Shown piece by piece: positions 16,525 to 25,764 of a stretch of DNA of 64,000 bases (the first letter of the stretch is position 1; each line of letters opens with the position of its first letter). The position numbers were made by a program, and so were the translations under genes. The notes under the pieces were generated by a model, which saw nothing but the letters and a program-made list of their open reading frames with translations, made no database searches and was not told the DNA's origin. The DNA lies in assembly GCF_029854215.1 (NCBI RefSeq), contig NZ_CP122961.1, positions 806,001-870,000 of the forward strand, written 5' to 3'. The DNA is from Halomonas alkaliantarctica (GTDB lineage: Bacteria; Pseudomonadota; Gammaproteobacteria; Pseudomonadales; Halomonadaceae).

Positions 16525-17685
16525 ATGAAGATCCGATATATTTACAACGGTTGCCTCTGTGCCTTGCTGCTAAGCGTGCTCACCGCTTGCGGGCCTGTTG
16601 AGCAAGAAGCCGTCGCTCCGCCTCCTGCCCGAGTGTCTGTGGTAACCATGGAGCCCGTTAAATTGGAGCTGACCGACGACCTGCCCGCCCGGGTCGTGCC
16701 TTTTCAAGTGGCGGAAATTCATCCGCAGGTGAGCGGGATTGTCCAACGCCGCCTTTTCGAACAAGGAACCGACGTGAGTGCGGGGCAGCCACTATTCGAC
16801 ATCAACCCAGCGCCGTTTCGCGCGGAGGTGGAAACGGCAGAAGCGGCGTTGCAGAAGGCCGAAGCCGAGCTTGCGCATGCCCGTTCGCAGTCGGCTCGGT
16901 TGGAGTCGCTGGTCAGGGGGCAGTCGGTAAGCCGCCAAGCGTATGACGACGCGGTCTCCAACAGTCAGCAAGCCGCCGCTGAGGTGGCCCAAGCGCGTGC
17001 CACGCTGTCGCGCCGCCGCCTTGACTTGGAATTCTCCACGGTGGCGTCGCCTATTGCTGGCCGAATTGATCAGGCGTTGGTAACGGAAGGGGCGCTTGTC
17101 AGCAGTAGCGATAGCACGCCCATGGCCCGTGTTCAGCAGATCGATCAGGTCTATGTCGATGTTCGACGCTCGGCTTCCGCGCTTGAATCGCTTCAAGACG
17201 CAATAGCGGCACAACCCTCCCTCGATAGCGGCTTACCGGTCACGATCCTCGGCAGCAACGGCACACCCTACGATGTCACCGGCCACCTTCTTTTTTCGGG
17301 CATCAATGTGGACGTCAGCACGGGTGATCTGTTGTTGCGAGTACTCGTGGACAACCCCAATCGACGCCTGCTGCCCGGGATGTTTGTGCGTGCCCGCGTG
17401 CCCTATGCCCGCTATGACAAGGCATTGACGGTGCCGCAACAGTCCGTGGTGCGCATTGGTGGTAAGCCTTATGTTTGGGTTGTTGACGCTCAGGAACAGG
17501 TGACTATGGTGGCGGTGCAGTTGGGCGAAGTCGTGGAGGGCAGCTATCGAGTGCAGGCAGGATTAACACAGGGGCAGAAGGTAGTCGTCGAGGGTATCGA
17601 GCGCTTGGCTGATGGTGCCGCCGTTAGCGCGACTGATTGGCATAGGTCATCGCCTCTTGAAGCTTCAGTGGCTTCTTCTTACTAA
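16525..17685 (+). CDS. adeA: RND efflux periplasmic adaptor lipoprotein, AdeA/AcrA-like
   Basis: 386 residues from ATG 16525, with an AAGGGA ribosome site; the longer frame from 16471 is unlikely because the lipoprotein signal starts at 16525. The signal is CLCALLLSVLTACGP, with the lipobox Cys near residue 19. Then follow barrel-sandwich and coiled-coil hairpin domains (PFQVAEIHPQVSGIVQRRLFEQG, AEAALQKAEAELAHARSQSARLE, FSTVASPIAGRIDQA) and a membrane-proximal domain. This adaptor links the inner-membrane pump to an outer-membrane channel. No channel gene is next to it, so a TolC-type protein encoded elsewhere is presumably shared. Nineteen bases separate it from the pump gene. Confidence 0.86.
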   Translation: MKIRYIYNGCLCALLLSVLTACGPVEQEAVAPPPARVSVVTMEPVKLELTDDLPARVVPFQVAEIHPQVSGIVQRRLFEQGTDVSAGQPLFDINPAPFRAEVETAEAALQKAEAELAHARSQSARLESLVRGQSVSRQAYDDAVSNSQQAAAEVAQARATLSRRRLDLEFSTVASPIAGRIDQALVTEGALVSSSDSTPMARVQQIDQVYVDVRRSASALESLQDAIAAQPSLDSGLPVTILGSNGTPYDVTGHLLFSGINVDVSTGDLLLRVLVDNPNRRLLPGMFVRARVPYARYDKALTVPQQSVVRIGGKPYVWVVDAQEQVTMVAVQLGEVVEGSYRVQAGLTQGQKVVVEGIERLADGAAVSATDWHRSSPLEASVASSY

Positions 17686-17703
17686 GCGTCAGGAGTTTCA
17701 GCA

Positions 17704-20700
17704 ATGCCTCAGTTCTTTATCCATCGCCCTGTCTTCGCATGGGTGGTCGCGCTCTTTATCATCCTGCTGGGCGTGATCGCTATTCCGCAGTTGCCGGTAG
17801 CGCATTATCCCTCAGTGGCACCGCCTTCGGTGACCATCACCGCTACGTATCCCGGCGCCACACCGCAAACCATGAACGATGCCGTGCTCAGTCTCATCGA
17901 ACGAGAGCTGTCCAGCGTCAAGAACCTGCTCTACTTCGAGTCGTCCGCCGATGCGTCGGGCTCGGCCTCTGTCACCGCCACCTTCAAGCCGGGGACAAAC
18001 CCTGAACTGGCCCAAGTGGATGTGCAGAATAGGCTTAAGGCCGTCGAACCCCGGTTACCCCAGGCGGTTCGTCAGGATGGGCTGAGCGTAGAGTCAGCGT
18101 CCTCCAGTTTTCTGATGATCGTGGGTCTGAATTCTGAGGATGGGCGCTTTGATGAGATCGCCCTGAACGATTATATGGCGCGCAATATCGTCGAGGAGCT
18201 ACGCCGCATTGACGGTGTCGGTCGTGTGCAGTTGTTCGGTGCTGAGCAGGCCATGCGGATCTGGATAGACCCTGAAAAGCTGATCGCTTTCGGCTTGTCG
18301 GTGAATGATCTTTCAACCGCGATCGCGGAGCAGAATGCACCGATTGTGCCGGGTAGCATCGGCGCGTCTCCGTCCTTGCCAGGCCAAAAGGTCTCCTCGC
18401 TATTGACCGCACAAGGGCAGTTGAGCACACCGGAAGAGTTTGCCGCTATCGTACTTCGCGCTGATGTCGACGGCTCCAGCGTGGTGTTGGGTGACGTGGC
18501 GCGGGTTGAATTGGGTGCCCAATCCTACGGTTTCTCCAACCGTGAAGATGGTCAGCCCGCGACAGCAGCGGCAATACAGTTGGCCCCCGGCGCCAATGCT
18601 GTCCGCACGGCGGAGAGTGTGCAGGCGCGTTTGGCTGAGTTAAACCAGGCACTACCTGCGGGCATGAGTTCCTCGATCCCTTTTAATACGGCCCCGTTCG
18701 TTAAGGTGTCTATCGAGAAAGTCATCCATACGCTTATTGAAGCGATGGTGCTGGTCTTCCTGGTGATGTTGCTGTTTTTACAGAATATTCGTTACACGCT
18801 GATTCCCGCACTGGTCGCGCCGATTGCGTTGCTGGGCACCTTCACGGTGATGCTGCTGGCAGGTTTCTCAGTCAACGTGCTGACGATGTTCGGCATGGTG
18901 TTGGCGATTGGCATCATCGTCGACGACGCTATCGTGGTGGTCGAGAACGTTGAGCGGATCATGGCCAAAGAGGGATTGTCGCCAAAGGATGCCACCATCA
19001 AGGCGATGAAGGAAATCACGGGCGCGGTGGTGGGCATTACCCTGGTTTTAACGGTGGTGTTTATCCCTATGGCCTTCGCGGGGGGCTCGGTCGGTGTGAT
19101 CTACCAGCAATTCGCGCTGGCGATGGTGGTCTCGATTCTGTTCTCGGCGTTTCTGGCGTTGACGCTGACACCGGCGCTATGCGCCACCCTTCTCAAACCC
19201 ATTAACCCGGGTCACCACGACAAAGGCGGCTTCTTCGGCGGGTTCAACCGGGCGCTTAAACGGATGACCGTCCGTTACGAATCGCGTGTGGGGAAGCTGG
19301 TCGCTCGCAGCGGTCGGTTCATGCTGGTGTTTGTGGTCATCGCAGGCGTGTTGGTGTTCGCTTTCCGCCAGTTGCCTTCGGCTTTTCTGCCGGAGGAGGA
19401 TCAAGGCTATTTCATGACCAGTATTCAGCTACCCGCCAATGCGACCACCGAGCGTACCTTGGATGTCGTCAAAGCTTATGAGTCGTACGTCATGGCGCGC
19501 CCTGCAGTGAACGGCAATATGTCTATTTTGGGCTTTGGATTCTCGGGGTCCGGCGCGAATACGGCACTGACGTTCACCACGCTAAAGGAGTGGGGGCAGC
19601 GCGACGGCGCCACGGCGGCGAGTGAAGCGGAAGGGGCTCAGGAAGCCATGAGCCAACTGAACGAGGGGACGGTGATGAGTATGTTGCCGCCGGCCATTGA
19701 TGAGTTGGGCACTAAGTCCGGCTTTACGATGTTCTTGCAGGATCGGCGCAACCAGGGGGCGGATGCTCTCCAGGCCGCCGAGGCGACGCTGCTAGAACTG
19801 GCGACGCAGAGCAAGGTAGTCAGCGACGTCTATTCCGACGGCCTTCCTGCCGGGGCGAGCATTCGTCTTGATATTGATCGCCAAAAGGCCGAAGCGCTCG
19901 GGGTGTCGTTTGCCAACATTAGCGATATCCTGTCGACCGCGATGGGGTCGTCCTACATCAACGATTTCCCGAATGAGGGACGGATGCAGCAAGTGATTAT
20001 GCAAGCGGATGCGTCGGCGCGTATGCAGGTTGACGACGTGCTCAAGCTCCACGTGCGTAATAGCCGTGGAGGCATGGTGTCGCTGTCAGAGGTGGTTACC
20101 CCGGTATGGGACGAAACACCGCTACAAATGGTGCGCTACCTGGGCTATCCCGCCACCAGCATTTCCGGCAGTGCGGCGAACGGGGCTTCCACGGGTGACG
20201 CGATGGCTGAAATGGAGCGTCTGGCGCAGCAGCTTCCACCTGGCTTCGCCGTGGCCTGGACGGGGCAGTCCCTGCAGGAGCGCCAGTCCGCTTCCCAGGC
20301 CCCCATGCTGGTTGGGCTATCCATCCTGGCGGTGTTTCTGGTGTTAGCCGCGCTCTACGAGAGCTGGACCATTCCGCTGTCGGTTATCCTGGTTGTCCCG
20401 TTGGGATTGCTGGGTGCGGTGGCTGCCATGTTGCTGCGTGACCTGCCTAACGATGTGTTCTTCAAAGTCGGTATGGTCACCGTGATCGGCTTGTCGGCGA
20501 AAAACGCGATCCTGATCGTAGAGTTTGCCAAACAACTGCGTGAGCAAGGTAAGGGGCTGAGGGAAGCCGCAGTGGAAGCCGCCAGCCTGCGACTGCGCCC
20601 GATTCTTATGACCTCACTCGCTTTCGGTTTGGGGGTGGTGCCGTTGATGGTCGCGTTTGGCGCCAGCGCCAACACCCAGCATGCGATAGGCACGGGGGTG

Positions 20701-20823
20701 TTCGGTGGCATGGTGAGCGGAACGCTGCTGGTGATTCTCTTCGTTCCGGTGTTCTTCGTTTTCGTGATGAGCCTTCAGGAGCGGGTGAATAGCTGGCGAG
20801 CCCGCAACGACAAGGCACTTTAA
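17704..20823 (+). CDS. adeB: RND multidrug efflux pump, HAE1 family, AdeB/AcrB-like
   Basis: 1039 residues, the usual length for hydrophobe/amphiphile exporters. Ribosome site AGGAG at ~17690. It has twelve transmembrane helices: TM1 at the start (FFIHRPVFAWVVALFIILLG), TM2-6 after residue ~335, TM7 near 540 and TM8-12 after ~870. The porter and docking domains lie between. The proton-relay Asp pair is in TM4, GIIVDDAIVVVENVERIM, as in AcrB. Together with the adaptor it exports drugs, dyes or detergents using the proton gradient. Its expression is probably controlled by the divergent two-component system. No terminator is obvious before the following pseudogene. Confidence 0.9.
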   Translation: MPQFFIHRPVFAWVVALFIILLGVIAIPQLPVAHYPSVAPPSVTITATYPGATPQTMNDAVLSLIERELSSVKNLLYFESSADASGSASVTATFKPGTNPELAQVDVQNRLKAVEPRLPQAVRQDGLSVESASSSFLMIVGLNSEDGRFDEIALNDYMARNIVEELRRIDGVGRVQLFGAEQAMRIWIDPEKLIAFGLSVNDLSTAIAEQNAPIVPGSIGASPSLPGQKVSSLLTAQGQLSTPEEFAAIVLRADVDGSSVVLGDVARVELGAQSYGFSNREDGQPATAAAIQLAPGANAVRTAESVQARLAELNQALPAGMSSSIPFNTAPFVKVSIEKVIHTLIEAMVLVFLVMLLFLQNIRYTLIPALVAPIALLGTFTVMLLAGFSVNVLTMFGMVLAIGIIVDDAIVVVENVERIMAKEGLSPKDATIKAMKEITGAVVGITLVLTVVFIPMAFAGGSVGVIYQQFALAMVVSILFSAFLALTLTPALCATLLKPINPGHHDKGGFFGGFNRALKRMTVRYESRVGKLVARSGRFMLVFVVIAGVLVFAFRQLPSAFLPEEDQGYFMTSIQLPANATTERTLDVVKAYESYVMARPAVNGNMSILGFGFSGSGANTALTFTTLKEWGQRDGATAASEAEGAQEAMSQLNEGTVMSMLPPAIDELGTKSGFTMFLQDRRNQGADALQAAEATLLELATQSKVVSDVYSDGLPAGASIRLDIDRQKAEALGVSFANISDILSTAMGSSYINDFPNEGRMQQVIMQADASARMQVDDVLKLHVRNSRGGMVSLSEVVTPVWDETPLQMVRYLGYPATSISGSAANGASTGDAMAEMERLAQQLPPGFAVAWTGQSLQERQSASQAPMLVGLSILAVFLVLAALYESWTIPLSVILVVPLGLLGAVAAMLLRDLPNDVFFKVGMVTVIGLSAKNAILIVEFAKQLREQGKGLREAAVEAASLRLRPILMTSLAFGLGVVPLMVAFGASANTQHAIGTGVFGGMVSGTLLVILFVPVFFVFVMSLQERVNSWRARNDKAL

Positions 20824-20827
20824 TGCC

Positions 20828-21767
20828 ATGGGTCTAATGCTTTCTGCTATCCCGCCGCGTTGGCTGGTGCTGTTTGCCGTCATGCTGGCATTCCTGCCTG
20901 TTGTCATCGACATGACAATTCTGCACGTCGCGGTATCGGTACTGACGCCAGCGCTGGGTGCCACGGGGACTTAGGTGCTGTGGATCATCGATATTTATCC
21001 GTTGCTGATGGCGGGCCTGCTGGTGCCGATGGGCACGCTGGCTGACCGAGTCGGCACCCGTCGTGTGCTGCTAACGGGGCTCTTCGTGTTCGGGGTGGCG
21101 TCACTCCTGGCGGCATTCTCGACGACACCCGCCATGTTGATTGGGGCTCGAGTCCTGCTCGCCATTGGCGGATCGATGATCATGCCCTGTGTTCTCGGCG
21201 TCATCCGCAAAACCTTTGAAGACGAGCGAGAGCGTGCGATGGCGCTTGGCTTATGGGGCTGGCGATCGCGGCAGTTGCTTTAGCCTATCTGGCACATACT
21301 GATTTTCACGCACCTGACGGGACAGTGCCAACCGCTTTGGCCGTGCTGGGGCTTACATTGAGCATCGGTCTGACGGCTTCTTCAATTGCCATTATGGGGG
21401 CAGTGGACGCCAGTAAAGGAGAGCTGCAGGCTCTTTGGAAGCTACCGGCTACGAATTGGGCAGTGGGCTTGGCATCGCCCTGTTCGGGGTTTTCATGGCC
21501 AGCGTATACGCCAACACCATCGAGCTGCCGTCATCTTTGACGCCAGCCCTCGGTTCGCAGGCTGCGCGTTCGATCAGCGACAGCATCGTTGTGGCACAAG
21601 GGCTGGCAACCCACCAGGCGGATGCTCTTATCAGAGCCGCGAAGGCAGCGTTCTCCACCACGCACTCGATTCTGTTAACAACTGCTGCGACTCTCATCGC
21701 GTTGCTGTCGGTGGTGGTATTTCTGATGCTGGGTCGTCACCCAGGCAAGGCAGGGACGAATGCGTGA
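20828..21767 (+). pseudogene. DHA2-family MFS drug transporter, multiply broken
   Basis: Pieces of one SmvA/QacA-type transporter appear in order but cannot be read in one frame. The N-terminus (PPRWLVLFAVMLAFLPVVIDMTILHVAVS) is cut by an in-frame TAG at 20972-20974, where relatives have a Gln before VLWIIDIYPLLMAGLL. The middle (GTLADRVGTRRVLL, ARVLLAIGGSMIMPCVLGVIRKTF) ends at ~21263. Several hundred bases are missing, then GLTASSIAIMGAVDASKGELQA in one frame and EATGYELGSGLGIALFGVFMAS in another. Hence at least one nonsense codon, one large deletion and one or more frameshifts. Five bases follow the pump stop, so it may once have been part of that operon. Confidence 0.85.
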
Positions 21768-22716
21768 TGGTGGTCGGACTGTGGCACCCCCCGGCAGACT
21801 GTGATTGCATTGAGCTCGCAAGTACTTTCCATAGATGTTCAGCGGCAGGAGAGAACCTTTTTCCTTGGCTGCGGATAAGATGGCAGGTAGCGGTATGTGA
21901 TAAAGGATGTTCGACTGGGATCGCCGCGATATCCCCACGCTCGACCAACGGACGGGCCGATTGCTGCGTCATGAAGGCAATCCCTAGCCCGGCTATTACG
22001 AGCGCAATAGCCGTTGAAAAATGATTGCATTGGTAAGCGGGCAGGGGGGCTAGGTGATGGCTACTGAACATTTCATTGATGTACTGTTGAATGCCGAACT
22101 GTTCTGCCATAAAGATCAATCGTTGGGGGGCTAGGGTTTCAAGCGTAATGGTTTCAAGGCTTGCCAAATCATGATGTGGCGGCACTATGGCGCAAATCGG
22201 GCCGCGGTTAAAACTACGAACCATGACCGGAGGGTCGCCTATTGGACCAAAGCTGATTGCCATGTCCACTTTGCCCCGCAGCATCATGTTGATTGTTTCA
22301 CTCATGTTGCCAGAGTGAATATCCACAAACACATCAGGGTAATCTGCGCTGAACTGCTGGAGAGGCCCTTCCACAAATTCACTGATCATACCCTGCCCGA
22401 CCCGAAGGCTGACGCTGCCTCGACGCAGGTGGCGCATGTCCTGCAGTGTCTCGGCTAACTGATGCCGCCGATACAGCATTTCTCGGTGGTGCTCGATCAG
22501 TAGCTTTCCCGCCTGGGTCACTGCGACGTTCCTGCCCTGTTTTTCGAGCAAGGGAATTTGTAGGTGGCGCTCAAGCAGTGCTATTTGACGGCTGATGGCC
22601 GAAGGGTTGACGCCGATTGACTCGGCAGCCGCTCTAATCCCCCCTTGGAGAGCAACCTCGTAAAGGTAAGCCAGTCGATGTTCGGTAATACCCTGGTCTA
22701 TGCGTTGTTGCACCAT
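21694..22716 (-). CDS. LysR-family regulator with abnormal C-terminal tail
   Basis: 340 residues. The helix-turn-helix is at ~12-70 (LAYLYEVALQGGIRAAA, VNPSAISRQIALLERHLQ, LLEKQGRNVAVTQAG); a complete LysR substrate-binding domain follows to about residue 305. The last ~34 residues (from about SAGGCHSP on) are read on the antisense strand of the dead MFS gene's 3' end and resemble nothing in the family. The original stop was probably lost when the two regions were joined. It is divergent from the M20 peptidase at 22889 and likely controls that peptidase/transporter pair. Confidence 0.82.
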   Translation of the reverse strand: MVQQRIDQGITEHRLAYLYEVALQGGIRAAAESIGVNPSAISRQIALLERHLQIPLLEKQGRNVAVTQAGKLLIEHHREMLYRRHQLAETLQDMRHLRRGSVSLRVGQGMISEFVEGPLQQFSADYPDVFVDIHSGNMSETINMMLRGKVDMAISFGPIGDPPVMVRSFNRGPICAIVPPHHDLASLETITLETLAPQRLIFMAEQFGIQQYINEMFSSHHLAPLPAYQCNHFSTAIALVIAGLGIAFMTQQSARPLVERGDIAAIPVEHPLSHTATCHLIRSQGKRFSPAAEHLWKVLASSMQSQSAGGCHSPTTITHSSLPCLGDDPASEIPPPTATR

Positions 22717-22888
22717 TCTCTCTATCCTTCACCGGCTTCTTAACCGTTGCTTTGAGCGCAACGATTCGGCTGCGCGCTTCTTATTCTTTCCTTGTTACGC
22801 CCCTCACATACTGACCGTGCGCTTAATAGCACAACGCTGTTTTGGGTTGCTGCTGTTTAGAGGCTGTCATTCTTACTTGAGAGGCTAT

Positions 22889-24013
22889 ATGAATACCCTT
22901 CACGCTTATCTGCAAGAGCATCAGCGTTCTATTCTCGATGATATTGAAGCGTTAGTACGTGCTGAATCGCCATCCCATGATAAAGCCGCGGTAGACGCCT
23001 GTGGTCAATTGTTGCGCCAGTTATTTCAAGAACGGCTCCAATGTCAGGCGGAAACGTTCCCACAAACTGAAAAGGGCGATCATCTTGGCTTCACGCTAGG
23101 AGAAGGAAATCGTCAAATTCTTATTTTGGGGCATTTCGATACGGTTTGGGATATCGGTCGGCTCGCTATCCGCCGTGAGACGGACAAGTTTTACGGTCCC
23201 GGTATTCTGGATATGAAAGCCGGTATTGTTCAAGCCATTTGGGCTGTCAAAGCACTCGTTGAACTTGATGCGCTTCCCAATGCACGCATTCGTTTTCTAT
23301 GTACCAGTGACGAGGAGTTAGGTAGCCCTTCGTCGCGACAACGAATTGAGACGGAGTCGATGGCTAGCGATGTGGTGCTGGTGGTTGAACCTGCCACGGC
23401 GAATGGCAGCGCTTTGAAAACGGCACGTAAAGGCTCGGGACGCTTTTATATGCATATATCGGGTAAAGCCGCTCATGCGGGCAATAACCCTGAAGAAGGG
23501 GTGAGCGCGATTGAGGAGTTGTCCCACCAGATTCAGTACTTACATAGCCTGGCCGACCCCCGCCTTGGAACCACAGTGAATGTCGGGATGGTTAGCGGCG
23601 GTGGCCCGCTTAATGTCGTGCCGGAGAAAGCCGAGTTAGGTATTGATGTTCGGGTTACGACGCTGGAAGAAGCCGAGCGACTCTACAATGCCATTTATCA
23701 AAGTACCCCCTTTCATCCCAGCGTAACGCTAACTGTTAGCGGTGACATGACGCGCCCGCCGATGGAGCGTACACATGCTACGGCTCGTCTGTTTGAGCTT
23801 GCCCAACACGCGGCCAGTGCACTCGGCATTGAACTTACGGAAGCCGCGGTAGGCGGAGGAAGCGACGGCAATTTCGCTGCAGCCAAAGGTATTCCCACCC
23901 TGGATGGGCTGGGTGCAACTGGCGCTGCCCCCCACGCGGAGTATGAGCACATTGAAATAGCCTCAATTGTACCGCGTGCGGCAATCCTGGCGGCGTTAAT
24001 ACGGCAGGTGTGA
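22889..24013 (+). CDS. M20-family metallopeptidase, carboxypeptidase G2-like
   Basis: 374 residues from ATG 22889, which has a GAGAG ribosome site; upstream in-frame sequence to 22700 has no family similarity. Zinc-site residues are in order: H82 and D84 in LGHFDTVWD, D108 in GPGILDMKAG, E142/E143 in TSDEELGS (general base and ligand), a Glu in VVEPA and the final His in GAAPHAEYEHI. The dimerisation domain is in the middle (KAAHAGNNPEEGVSAIEE). It is predicted to hydrolyse a C-terminal Glu-type or N-acyl amino acid in the cytosol; no signal peptide is seen. It is followed after 43 bases by a YfcC-type carrier that probably imports its substrate. Confidence 0.86.
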   Translation: MNTLHAYLQEHQRSILDDIEALVRAESPSHDKAAVDACGQLLRQLFQERLQCQAETFPQTEKGDHLGFTLGEGNRQILILGHFDTVWDIGRLAIRRETDKFYGPGILDMKAGIVQAIWAVKALVELDALPNARIRFLCTSDEELGSPSSRQRIETESMASDVVLVVEPATANGSALKTARKGSGRFYMHISGKAAHAGNNPEEGVSAIEELSHQIQYLHSLADPRLGTTVNVGMVSGGGPLNVVPEKAELGIDVRVTTLEEAERLYNAIYQSTPFHPSVTLTVSGDMTRPPMERTHATARLFELAQHAASALGIELTEAAVGGGSDGNFAAAKGIPTLDGLGATGAAPHAEYEHIEIASIVPRAAILAALIRQV

Positions 24014-24056
24014 TACGCCATTCAGTTGTTTTTCAGTGTGTTAAATAAATAACTAT

Positions 24057-25478
24057 ATGAATAAATATTCAGGAAATATCAACGTGAAAACTAGATCAAT
24101 ACAAAGAATGGCCATGCCCGATGCCTTTGTGATTCTGTTTGGGTTATTACTAGTGGCTTGGCTATTAAGTTTCTTTATCCCCTCGGGCCAGTTTGAGCGA
24201 ACCACCGAGGGGCGGCCGACGGTTATTCCTGGCAGTTTTCATCTTGTGGAGTCTAGCGGCCTTAATTTTTTCGACATTTTCCTTTCGATTCAGAACGGTT
24301 TTATCAGCTCTGCAAACCTAATCGCCTTGGTGCTGGTAATGGGCGGCGCGATTACCGTGGTGGAGTCTACTGGTGCGATTAATGCCGGTATTAAAAGCCT
24401 GGTTGATAAAGCCCGTGGGCGTAAATATCTGCTCGCGATTGTGGTGTCTTTTGTATTTGGTGTGGTATCAGCCATTGGTGTTGGATCGAATGCCGTTATT
24501 GCCTTTATTCCGCTGGGTATCGTATTGGCTCGAGCGCTCCAATTAGATGCGATCGCGGGGATCGCTATTGTCTATCTTGGCTATTTTTCGGGATCAGCGG
24601 CGGCTGTTTTCGATCCTATTACGCTGGGGATTGCTCAATCCATAGCAGGACTGCCGCTATTTTCAGGCGCGCCGCTTAGGGTAGCGCTATTTTTCGTGCT
24701 ATTGGCCGTGACGATTGCGTATGTGTGTCGTTATATCAAACGCATTAGTAACGATCCGACCCGCAGTTTGATGGGAGGCCAGCCCTTTAGCACGGAAGCC
24801 GTTGGATCAGATGATGAAAACTTAACGTTTACGCGTCGACACTTGGTCGTTTTAAGCTTCTTTGTTGCCTGCTTGGCGGTGTTTATTTATGGCTCTCTAC
24901 GATTGGGGTGGGGCGTGAATGAGCTTTCAGCCATCTTTATGATCAATGGTATAGGCAGCGCAGCACTCGCTCGTTTCTCGCCTAATGAGTTTGTGCAGAT
25001 GTTCATGAAAGGGGCCCAAGGTATGCTTTATGGAGCCTTTATTATTGGCATCGCCAAAGGTATTACGGTGTTAATGGCCGAGGGGATGATCCTCGATACG
25101 GTAGTGAATTCAATCTTTGTGCCCTTGAGTACGTTACCTTCCATGTTGGGTGCGCTTGCTGTCTTTGTGTTCAACCTCTTTTTCAACTTTCTGGTGCCTT
25201 CCGGTAGTGGCCAGGCCGCGGTAGTGATGCCTATTCTGACGCCGCTTGCCGATATGCTTGATATTACTCGGCAAACAGCGGTGATTGCCTTCAAACTTGG
25301 CGACGGGATTACCAATATTATTACCCCGACATCGGGTGTGTTGATGTCTGTGCTCGCCGTAGGCGGCGTGCCGTGGAGTAACTGGGTACGCTTCGCCTTT
25401 CCGCTGGTATGCCTCTGGACACTCGTGGGAACAGCCTTCGTGGTTATCGCCGTACTGATTAATTATGGGCCGTTCTAA
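24057..25478 (+). CDS. YfcC/DcuC-superfamily transporter
   Basis: 473 residues with about twelve hydrophobic segments and the family features: PSGQFERTTEGR in the first periplasmic loop, SFVFGVVSAIGVGSNAVIAFIPLGIVLARALQLD in the middle, and the second repeat NLFFNFLVPSGSGQAAVVMPILTPLADMLDITRQTAVIAFKLGDGITNIITPTSG. YfcC-type carriers are thought to move peptides, arginine or related amino acids, but substrates are mostly undetermined. The placement behind an M20 peptidase and a divergent LysR suggests a small import-and-hydrolyse module. It acts in the inner membrane. Confidence 0.85.
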   Translation: MNKYSGNINVKTRSIQRMAMPDAFVILFGLLLVAWLLSFFIPSGQFERTTEGRPTVIPGSFHLVESSGLNFFDIFLSIQNGFISSANLIALVLVMGGAITVVESTGAINAGIKSLVDKARGRKYLLAIVVSFVFGVVSAIGVGSNAVIAFIPLGIVLARALQLDAIAGIAIVYLGYFSGSAAAVFDPITLGIAQSIAGLPLFSGAPLRVALFFVLLAVTIAYVCRYIKRISNDPTRSLMGGQPFSTEAVGSDDENLTFTRRHLVVLSFFVACLAVFIYGSLRLGWGVNELSAIFMINGIGSAALARFSPNEFVQMFMKGAQGMLYGAFIIGIAKGITVLMAEGMILDTVVNSIFVPLSTLPSMLGALAVFVFNLFFNFLVPSGSGQAAVVMPILTPLADMLDITRQTAVIAFKLGDGITNIITPTSGVLMSVLAVGGVPWSNWVRFAFPLVCLWTLVGTAFVVIAVLINYGPF

Positions 25479-25529
25479 TCAGACGCAGGAATACGCTCTG
25501 TCAGTATTGCAATACATTGGAAATAAACA

Positions 25530-25558
25530 GCCAAGCCACTCAAGTTGAGTGGCTTGGC
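25530..25558. terminator. Strong hairpin after the YfcC-type gene
   Basis: GCCAAGCCACTCAA (25530-25543) pairs with TTGAGTGGCTTGGC (25545-25558): a 13-14 base-pair perfect stem with almost no loop, 50 bases after the stop. The plus-strand tail is CCC rather than T-rich; on the minus strand the tail is TGTTTATTT. It may terminate in either direction or act as a 3' stabiliser. Confidence 0.55.
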
Positions 25559-25666
25559 CCCCAGCCAATGATATTTATAAAATATCGAATGACATTTACA
25601 TAGTATTTTAACCTCACATTAGGGCGCTGGTAGCTTCCTGAAGGAGTTAACTTAGGAGCTAGCAAT

Positions 25667-25723
25667 ATGATTTTAGAAATTTCTGTTCCAGAAATTAAAA
25701 CAAGGCAAGAATTTTTTAACTAA
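25667..25723 (+). CDS. Possible 18-residue peptide ORF directly before a terminator
   Basis: ATG 25667 to TAA 25721-25723 encodes MILEISVPEIKTRQEFFN. A good ribosome site (TAGGAG at 25653-25658) lies eight bases upstream, and a perfect terminator stem begins five bases after the stop. The setting is an otherwise gene-poor, A+T-rich stretch. It could be a real small peptide, a leader, or the surviving ends of a deleted gene. I do not recognise the peptide. Confidence 0.35.
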   Translation: MILEISVPEIKTRQEFFN

Positions 25724-25727
25724 TCTT

Positions 25728-25760
25728 AAAAATAAGCACTGCGACGTAGCGCTTATTTTT
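25728..25760. terminator. Bidirectional terminator
   Basis: AAAAATAAGC (25728-25737) pairs perfectly with GCTTATTTTT (25751-25760) around a 13-base loop. The stem ends are A/T runs on both strands, so it works in either direction. It separates the 18-codon ORF on the plus strand from a reverse-strand gene fragment ending at 25765. Confidence 0.8.
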
Positions 25761-25764
25761 AGTG

